Shown here piece by piece: positions 57,967 through 64,000 of a stretch of 64,000 bases of DNA. This DNA is from Prevotellaceae bacterium KH2P17 (GTDB lineage: Bacteria; Bacteroidota; Bacteroidia; Bacteroidales; Bacteroidaceae), in the NCBI GenBank assembly GCA_900199655.1, contig FZRE01000005.1, forward strand, positions 1 through 64,000, in the 5' to 3' direction. The notes under the pieces were generated by a model. That model was not told the DNA's origin. It did not search any database and was given only the letters and a program-made list of their open reading frames with translations. How positions within the stretch are numbered: position 1 is the stretch's first letter; each line of letters starts with the position of its first letter. The position numbers and the translations under genes are program-made.

Positions 57967-60900
57967 TTAGAAACCGATGTTTAAGCCTACGGAGAAAGTG
58001 CGCGGACGGGGATAGGCATTGAAGAAATCGATGCCCGGAGAGTTCAGCACGTTGTCGGGAATGGCAACCTCGGGGTCAAGTCCCTTGTAGGCAGTGATGC
58101 AGAAGAGGTTTTCTCCCGTCACGTAGACACGCAGGCGCGAGAGCCCCAGCCTCTCGGGCTGTGGCAGGCTGTAGCCCAGCGTTACGGACTGGAGCCTGAA
58201 GAAGCTGCCGTTCTCGATGAAGTAGTCGCTGAAGGTTGGATTGTCGGTGATGCCGCTGTCCATGAAATCGTCCAGTACATTTTGCGAGGGGAAGCGCGTA
58301 GGATCGTACATGGCCATGCGGGTGCAGTTTAGTATCTTCTGCCCGAACATGCCGTAGGCTGCTGCTGCACAGTCAAAGTTGCGCCACGTGGCATTGAGCG
58401 ACAAGCCCACATTCCATTTCGGCTGGGCAGAACCTAAGTAGCCCTCGGTCACCTTGCCGTCAGCGTCTTTACTGAGCATATACTTCCCGTCTTCACTGAT
58501 GCCTTCGCAGTGAGGTCCCCAAAAGGCACCGGCCGGATAGCCTTCGCGTATCACCTGGGAATAAGTGTTGGACATGCCGCGTAGATTGTGCAAGGAGCCG
58601 GCCTGCAGGCCAACAGCCTGATACTGGCCATTGGAAAGTTTGGTGATTTCCTGCTGATTGTAAGCCAGACTCATGTTGGCATCGAAAGTCCAATCCTTTG
58701 TTTGAATGATGTTGGCACCTAAAGTCAATTCAAATCCCTTGTTCACGAGGTCGCCGACATTGGCCAACATGGTTCCGACCAAATAGGGAGGTTGTGGCAC
58801 AGGATAGGTCCAAAGCAGGTCGGAAGTCTTCTTATGATAGAGTTCCAACGTGCCATTAAAGCGGTTGAAAACAGAGAAATCGATGCCAAGATTCCATTGA
58901 GCGGTGCTTTCCCACTTCAAATCAGGATTTACATTCTGGCTTTGCGTGTAGGCATTCTTCCATGTTCCGGTCGTAGCATCATAGTAGGCAGCACCCGAAG
59001 CAGAAAGGATTGAGAGGCTCTTGTATTCGCCGATGCCGTTCTGGTTGCCCGTTACACCGTACCCCAGCCGCAGTTTCAGGTTGTCGAGCCAATCCGAGGA
59101 GGCCTTCATGAACGGCTCGTCGGAGATACGCCAGGCAAAGGAAACCGACGGGAAAGTGCCCCACTTGTGGTTGTCGCCGAAGCGGCTTGAACCGTCCTGG
59201 CGCAGTGTTGCCGTGAGCATATAGCGGTTCAGGTAACTGTAGTTGACACGACCGAAGAACGAAACCAATGTTGCCTCACCTTTATAAGAATATACATCGC
59301 TCTGCCTGAAGTCGGTTCCTGCCGCCAGGTTGTTGTATCCGAAGGCGTTGGTATCGAAGCCACTCCGGGTAGAACCGAAGCCTTCGTAAACGTTGTCGAG
59401 ATAAGAATAACCTGCCATGAGGTTCAGGTGATGGCTTGAGCCCAGCATGCGGTCATAGGTAAGGTAGGCTTCCAGTTGCTTGTTGGTGTAGTCTTCGTAG
59501 GTACGTTGTCCCCATCCCTTTTCGCTTTGTCCTTCCATACGAGCATAAGAAGGTTTATAGAGACCTCCCGTAACAGAGTTCTGTTCATAGGATGTGTTCA
59601 CGGTAGCTTTCAAATCCTTGATGATATCCAGCTCTGCTTTCAGGTAACCCAAGAAGCGGTGACGCTTGTGATCATCCGTACGGTTGCTGTTGAGCTCAAC
59701 CGGATTTTCGGTATTGGTGCCGTTGAGTTGTGCAAAAGAGCCATCAGAATTATATACAGGGAACGTAGGCTGAAGATTGGTCATGCGCTCGAAGATACGT
59801 GTGTCTATGGGATGCCAGCGGTCGAAGTTGGCATTGATGCCCTCGTCAAGGCGTAATCTTCCCTGCCACGCTGTCTGATAAGCCGTCAGCGATCCGGCCA
59901 GTCGGTTCATGTTGTTACGCTTGATGACGCCCTGATTATTCGTGTAGGTTGCCGATGCACGATAGCCGTGCTCCTTCTTACTGCTTGAGAAAAGGATGTT
60001 GTGGGAGTGGGAAATCGCCGTACGTTCAAGTTCTTTTTGCCAATCGGTATCGGCTCCGTAGTCAAGTGCGTTATAGACATTGCGGTTACGGACGTAGCCT
60101 CGCCACTGGTCAGCTGAAAGCAAATCCATGTTCTTTGCCGCCGAGGCAAAAGCTACATAGCCATTGTACTGCAAGTTGTTCTGTTCTTTTTCGCCTCCTT
60201 GCCGGTTGGTTGTTACGATAATAACGCCATTGGCACCACGGCTACCATAGATGGCGGCAGCCGATGCGTCCTTGAGGATGTCCATGCTGACTATTTCAGA
60301 GGGCTGCACGGAGTTGAAGTCAACTCCCGGTATTCCGTCGACCACAACCAGCGGGCCATTGCTTGCCGACAGCGATGTGCCGCCACGCAGGCGGAGACTT
60401 GCTCCGGCTTCGGGTGCGCCACTGCTCTGAACCACCGACAGGCCGGCGACCTTGCCTTGCAGCAACTGTTCGGTACTTGTAATGACACCCTTACGCATGT
60501 CCTTGGCACTGACCGAGGCAATGGCGCCAGTGAGATCGCTCTTGCGCATCGTACCGTAACCTACGCCTACGACAACGGTCTCGTTCAGCGTCTTGGCATC
60601 TTCGGCCAGCGTGACGTGCATATCTGTTGTTGCTTTTACTCTCTGTGACACATAGCCTATGTAGGAGATGTCGAGCATTGCGCCCTGAGTGCACTCAATG
60701 CTGAACCTGCCGTCAGCGTCGGTTACGGTTCCGTCTTTGGTTCCCACCACTTTTATCGTGGCGCCAATCAGCGGCTCCTGGTTGCTGTCCGCCACCGTTC
60801 CCGTGGCCATGATGTTCTGTGCCTGCGCCACGACGCACGATAGCAACAGCAGCAGCGTCATTACACTGCCATATATTCGAGTTGATTGATGGTATTTCAT
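57967..60900 (-). CDS. SusC/RagA-family TonB-dependent transporter (third locus)
   Basis: 977 residues. Signal peptide to about 28, carboxypeptidase-regulatory-like domain about 30-100, TonB box region TLNETVVVGVGYG near 104-116, plug (VVDGIPGVDF, DASAAAIYGSRGANG) and barrel ending VGLNIGF. No STN domain, so any signalling must run through another regulator. It lies between DUF4961 and susD in one operon. Confidence 0.93.
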   Translation of the reverse strand: MKYHQSTRIYGSVMTLLLLLSCVVAQAQNIMATGTVADSNQEPLIGATIKVVGTKDGTVTDADGRFSIECTQGAMLDISYIGYVSQRVKATTDMHVTLAEDAKTLNETVVVGVGYGTMRKSDLTGAIASVSAKDMRKGVITSTEQLLQGKVAGLSVVQSSGAPEAGASLRLRGGTSLSASNGPLVVVDGIPGVDFNSVQPSEIVSMDILKDASAAAIYGSRGANGVIIVTTNRQGGEKEQNNLQYNGYVAFASAAKNMDLLSADQWRGYVRNRNVYNALDYGADTDWQKELERTAISHSHNILFSSSKKEHGYRASATYTNNQGVIKRNNMNRLAGSLTAYQTAWQGRLRLDEGINANFDRWHPIDTRIFERMTNLQPTFPVYNSDGSFAQLNGTNTENPVELNSNRTDDHKRHRFLGYLKAELDIIKDLKATVNTSYEQNSVTGGLYKPSYARMEGQSEKGWGQRTYEDYTNKQLEAYLTYDRMLGSSHHLNLMAGYSYLDNVYEGFGSTRSGFDTNAFGYNNLAAGTDFRQSDVYSYKGEATLVSFFGRVNYSYLNRYMLTATLRQDGSSRFGDNHKWGTFPSVSFAWRISDEPFMKASSDWLDNLKLRLGYGVTGNQNGIGEYKSLSILSASGAAYYDATTGTWKNAYTQSQNVNPDLKWESTAQWNLGIDFSVFNRFNGTLELYHKKTSDLLWTYPVPQPPYLVGTMLANVGDLVNKGFELTLGANIIQTKDWTFDANMSLAYNQQEITKLSNGQYQAVGLQAGSLHNLRGMSNTYSQVIREGYPAGAFWGPHCEGISEDGKYMLSKDADGKVTEGYLGSAQPKWNVGLSLNATWRNFDCAAAAYGMFGQKILNCTRMAMYDPTRFPSQNVLDDFMDSGITDNPTFSDYFIENGSFFRLQSVTLGYSLPQPERLGLSRLRVYVTGENLFCITAYKGLDPEVAIPDNVLNSPGIDFFNAYPRPRTFSVGLNIGF

Positions 60901-60939
60901 AGGTTTTCAGGATTATATTGTTTTATTCCGTTTTGGGGG

Positions 60940-62166
60940 TTATTTGTCGGGTATTACCAATGGCACCGTAGTGTCGACCACAGTCTGTCCGTTGGCTTTG
61001 GTTACGACAATATGGAGTTCGGTTGCTTCGATGCCTTTCAGTTCTTTTACCAAGTTGACTGTTGCCTGCCGTTTGTCACGCACGCCGGCCATCGTACCCG
61101 TGATGTTTTTCTGGCCTGCCGTGATGGTATAGCTGAGTTCTCCTGCCGTGCGCTCATTGTATTCGCGGGTAAGCGTGAGAATGTCCTTGGCACTCACGCG
61201 CGAAGGGAACAGCGTGAACACCGGGTCGGGGTAGGGTGTGGCCGTTCCTGCCTTCTGTATCTGGTCACCGCTGTTGGCGCCCCAGTCGTTGCCTCCGGTG
61301 GCATTGCGTATTACCTCGACAACAAGATAAGTCATGTTTTCCAGTTGAAAGGCAGCCTTATAGTCGGCGTCGGCCAATTCGGTGGGGGTGGTAGAACCGG
61401 CATCGTTGGGGTTGGAGGCATAGTATTCAGACGGTATTCCCACGTTCCACGCATAGAGTCCGTTGGACAGTTTCTTTACCTCTGTCTTCTCCAGACAGGC
61501 CGGACGCCATACGTCGAGCGTCTGTTGTATCGTCCAGTCGTTGAGACCAGAGTGCACACCGAACTGCACGAAGTTGGCATCCTTGGCTATCTCGGTCATG
61601 GTACGGTCGCCTAATTTGTACACATCGGGATTAAAGAGTACGGTCAGCGGCTCGTCTAAGGTAAACTTATCAGTGAATCCTGCCGACTTACGGCCAGAAA
61701 CGAACCGGAAAGCCGCGCCACTGGTCTTGAAGTCCTGAAACTCCGAACGGGAATCGGGTGCTGCAAACTCTGTGCTCCACAAATCATCGCGCTTGGTCTT
61801 CAGTTGCTGCCAGAAGCCTGGCCAGTTGGCATCTTCGAACACAGCGGCATCTACGTGGAAATACTGCGTGGGCACCATCGTCTTGCGATAGATATTGTTA
61901 CCCAGGTACTCCAGCTTGGCAAATTCCGAAGAGTTATCGCCGTTGCCTGCGTCAGGTTCCGACGGCTGCCATGCCCACAGATATAGGTCTGCGCCTTCGG
62001 GAAAGCCCACGTCGGTGACATCATAATAGAAACTCACTTGCTCATCGCCTGTAAAGACGGCCGGGACGGTCCAGCACTTCGGCGTACCTACCTTCTTGCT
62101 TGCCAAGGCCATCAGCGGAAACATCAATGCAGCCAGAATGACTGCGCAGCATATATTCTTTTTCAT
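60940..62166 (-). CDS. DUF4961-like secreted protein of a SusCD locus
   Basis: 408 residues with signal peptide and no lipobox. The sequence has an N-terminal beta domain (QVSFYYDVTDVGFPEGADLYLWAWQ) similar to starch-binding or Ig-like modules, a middle region and a C-terminal Ig-like domain (ATELHIVVTKANGQTVVDT). Such proteins occur beside a DUF5004 lipoprotein and susCD. Role probably glycan binding. The family name is from memory of that neighbourhood and needs a profile search. Confidence 0.6.
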   Translation of the reverse strand: MKKNICCAVILAALMFPLMALASKKVGTPKCWTVPAVFTGDEQVSFYYDVTDVGFPEGADLYLWAWQPSEPDAGNGDNSSEFAKLEYLGNNIYRKTMVPTQYFHVDAAVFEDANWPGFWQQLKTKRDDLWSTEFAAPDSRSEFQDFKTSGAAFRFVSGRKSAGFTDKFTLDEPLTVLFNPDVYKLGDRTMTEIAKDANFVQFGVHSGLNDWTIQQTLDVWRPACLEKTEVKKLSNGLYAWNVGIPSEYYASNPNDAGSTTPTELADADYKAAFQLENMTYLVVEVIRNATGGNDWGANSGDQIQKAGTATPYPDPVFTLFPSRVSAKDILTLTREYNERTAGELSYTITAGQKNITGTMAGVRDKRQATVNLVKELKGIEATELHIVVTKANGQTVVDTTVPLVIPDK

Positions 62167-62181
62167 AGTCGTTCAGATTAA

Positions 62182-62688
62182 TTATTCCACTGCCTGCATT
62201 AAATTATAGGTGTAGGATACAAACGGCTTGCCGTTTACTTGTCGGGTCAGTCTGAATTCAAGGGTCTGATTGTTGCCCGGCATTGTCGTTATGGTAAGCG
62301 CCGGTGCGTCCTCCTCGCCGTTAAGAGTCAGCCGGGCTGCTGTTCCGTCCGACTTGGTAAACGGATGGTCGAGCGTCCATGTACCTTTAATCGGCAGCAA
62401 TTCGGGGGCCGAGCCTTCCACGGTGAAGTCTGCCGGTTCGCCGCTGGAGTTGCGGTTCAGATGAATGACAAAAGAGTCGAAGTCGAGCATACTCGTGAGC
62501 GTCATGGTCTTGCCATTGCTTTCATCGGTCTGTGTCAGGGAATTGATTACCCATTTTCCGTCAATTTTCTCATAAAGCCGGATGGGTTCCACATAGCTGC
62601 CGTCGTCCACAGAACTGCATCCGCAGAACACCGTTACCGACAGCAGAACCATAGACAGCGAAGTCCAATAGTTTTTTCTTGTCCTCAT
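62182..62688 (-). CDS. DUF5004-like small lipoprotein
   Basis: 168 residues, lipobox VFCGCSS. The rest is a lipocalin-like beta barrel pattern (IDGKWVINSLTQTDESNGKT, IKGTWTLDHPF). It is the first gene of the third locus operon, 15 bp before the DUF4961-like gene. Function unknown. Confidence 0.65.
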   Translation of the reverse strand: MRTRKNYWTSLSMVLLSVTVFCGCSSVDDGSYVEPIRLYEKIDGKWVINSLTQTDESNGKTMTLTSMLDFDSFVIHLNRNSSGEPADFTVEGSAPELLPIKGTWTLDHPFTKSDGTAARLTLNGEEDAPALTITTMPGNNQTLEFRLTRQVNGKPFVSYTYNLMQAVE

Positions 62689-62729
62689 AGTAAATTATTT
62701 AGTTATTGGAAGTTAAGTTTTATCACATA

Positions 62730-62737
62730 CAAAAATA
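62730..62737 (-). promoter_or_regulatory. -7 box of the third SusCD operon
   Basis: TATTTTTG on the minus strand, 41 bp before the first start codon. The -33 region has TTTC rather than TTTG at about the right distance. Confidence 0.5.
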
Positions 62738-62915
62738 GCTGAAAAAATGCAGAATAGAAACTTTAATAAGGAATGTATAATCGAAAAACCTTATGCTGAT
62801 TCCGTCATGTATTGATAATCAGTATGTTATCTGGCAAGGAACGTTCAGGATGTATTATCGATATATAGCCTCGTTTAGGCAGTTTTCCGGTTTCTCCAGG
62901 TATCAGAAAGGGGTG

Positions 62916-63003
62916 CTGAAAGGTAGCTTCGGGAACTTTCGACACTTGTCGAAAGAATGTGCGACAAGTGTCGCACGATTATTTGACAGGTGTCGAAAGT
63001 TGC
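62916..63003. repeat. Palindromic 22-bp-period array between hutI and the third locus
   Basis: Three palindromes follow each other: CTTTCGACA-CT-TGTCGAAAG, GTGCGACA-AG-TGTCGCAC and ATTTGACA-GG-TGTCGAAA. Their centres lie at 62945.5, 62967.5 and 62989.5, exactly 22 bp apart. The preceding CTGAAAGGTAGCTTCGGG resembles one unit of the CTTGAA family. The rest of 62689-63042 shows only the operon promoter. Confidence 0.85.
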
Positions 63004-63042
63004 GTGTGATGATAAACATTACCCTGCAAGCATTCTTTTATG

Positions 63043-64000
63043 TTACAGGAACATCTGCTTCACCAGGTTGGAAGTATAGGCGTAAGGCAGATAGTCGAGT
63101 GAGGGAGCGTCGAGCAGCTGCAGGCACGCCCGCTTGCCACGGGTGATGCTGCCGTGCGTGCAACTGGCTCCCATGCTGTAGGCAGCGTTGATGGTGGCGG
63201 CGTTGAGCGCCTCCTGCGGCAGCAGCCGCATCTTGATGCAGGCCAGGGAGACAATGAATTTCATGTCGCCCGACGGTGTGGAACCGGGATTGTAGTCGGA
63301 AGCCAGGGCTATGCCGAGGCCTGCGTCGATGAGCTTACGGGCCGGTGCATAGGGCATGTTGAGGAAGAACGAGGTGCCGGGCAGCAGTGTGGGCATGGTG
63401 TCGGAGCCCTGCAGGAGTGCGATGGACTCATCGGCCATGTGCTCAAGATGGTCTGCCGACAGGGCATGATGCGCCACCGCAACCCGCACGCCGCCCGAGG
63501 GAGCCAGCTCCTCGGCGTGTATCTTGGGCCGCAGTCCGTAGCGGGCGCCGGCGCGGAGTATGCGGTCCGTCTCGGTGGGAGTGAAGAATCCCTCGTCGCA
63601 GAACACGTCGATGAATTCTGCCAGTCGTTGTTTGCCCACTTCGGGTATCATCTCCCTGACCACCCTGTCAACGTATTCCCCCTGCCGCCCCTGATATTCG
63701 CGCGCCACGGCGTGGGCACCCAGAAAGGTAGCGGCAATCCTGATGCCGGCCGTCTCCCTGATGCGGCGCACTACGCGCAGCATCTTCAGCTCGTCGGCTG
63801 TGTTGAGTCCGTAGCCGCTCTTTATCTCCACGCAGCCTGTGCCCTTGCTCTTTATTTCCTCCACGCGCCGCATGGCCTGCCGGTAGAGCTCCTCTTCCGA
63901 GAGCTGATGCAGCAGGTCGGCGGAGTTCAGGATGCCGCCTCCGCGGCGCGCAATCTCTGCATAGCTGAGGCCGCGTATCTTGTCTACGAACTCCTGTTCA
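63043..64000 (-). CDS. hutI: Imidazolonepropionase (partial, N-terminus outside window)
   Basis: The minus strand is open from the window edge to the stop at 63043, about 318 residues. Signatures are EFVDKIRGLSYAEIARRGGG, CVEIKSGYGLN, ATFLGAHAV, FIDVFCDEGFF, IHAEELAPSGG and ALASDYNPGSTP. The enzyme hydrolyses imidazolone propionate to formiminoglutamate in histidine degradation. About 95 N-terminal residues, including the HxH metal site, are beyond the edge. An ATG at 63873 is internal, not the true start. Confidence 0.95.
   Translation of the reverse strand, partial: EQEFVDKIRGLSYAEIARRGGGILNSADLLHQLSEEELYRQAMRRVEEIKSKGTGCVEIKSGYGLNTADELKMLRVVRRIRETAGIRIAATFLGAHAVAREYQGRQGEYVDRVVREMIPEVGKQRLAEFIDVFCDEGFFTPTETDRILRAGARYGLRPKIHAEELAPSGGVRVAVAHHALSADHLEHMADESIALLQGSDTMPTLLPGTSFFLNMPYAPARKLIDAGLGIALASDYNPGSTPSGDMKFIVSLACIKMRLLPQEALNAATINAAYSMGASCTHGSITRGKRACLQLLDAPSLDYLPYAYTSNLVKQMFL

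Overview
The window looks like a Bacteroidales chromosome, most likely Prevotellaceae, with moderately high GC. Three things support this. There are three SusC/SusD pairs. Many genes are preceded by Bacteroidetes-type promoters, with a -7 box TAnnTTTG and a -33 box near TTTG. The gene content is dominated by secreted lipoproteins and glycoside hydrolases. No rRNA, tRNA or CRISPR array was seen.

Layout. (1) 1-358 is the end of an IS3-type insertion sequence. (2) 431-18443 is a beta-mannan/glucomannan utilisation locus. On the minus strand are susC, susD and two IPT/TIG surface glycan-binding lipoproteins. On the plus strand is a tight operon: CE7-type acetyl esterase, GH3, a truncated GH26 mannanase remnant, GH130 phosphorylase, GPH sugar/cation symporter, cellobiose 2-epimerase and an AraC-type regulator. 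The expected route is mannobiose import, epimerisation to mannosyl-glucose, and phosphorolysis. (3) 19175-25365 holds a thioredoxin-like lipoprotein without the CxxC, the fluoride channel crcB, pnp, and a GH29 fucosidase. (4) 25516-38937 holds a GH3 enzyme and then an N-glycan-type locus: ECF sigma, FecR anti-sigma, STN-containing SusC, SusD, GH18 endo-beta-N-acetylglucosaminidase, DUF1735-LamG and DUF1735-F5/8 lipoproteins. (5) 39037-50757 holds an AAA-type ATPase, a Ser-type sulfatase, a DUF1573 protein, two more GH29 fucosidases and a large GH2 beta-galactosidase, a set suited to host or mucin glycans. (6) 51065-62688 holds a DUF6377 regulator and a third locus of poorly defined substrate: DUF5004, DUF4961, SusC, SusD, GH71/99-like and GH97. 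(7) 63043-64000 is the C-terminal part of imidazolonepropionase (hutI).

The most unusual content is intergenic. At six loci there is an ~85-bp element made of one inverted half-unit followed by three 22-bp units (core CTTGAAnnATAGCTTC). In all six the units read on the same strand as a downstream gene start. A seventh array, between hutI and the third locus, carries three palindromes whose centres are exactly 22 bp apart. A second family (core TACTCTGTTACTCTGTCT, or its complement) recurs at 44- or 66-bp spacing. A third is a ~110-bp element of G/C-rich hairpins. One 172-bp block is directly duplicated at an offset of 286 bp (13 x 22). I know of no described family with this 22-bp spacing, and I consider it the best candidate here for something undescribed.

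All calls come from reading the sequence and the translations. No database search was possible, so family names rest on recognised motifs and gene order.
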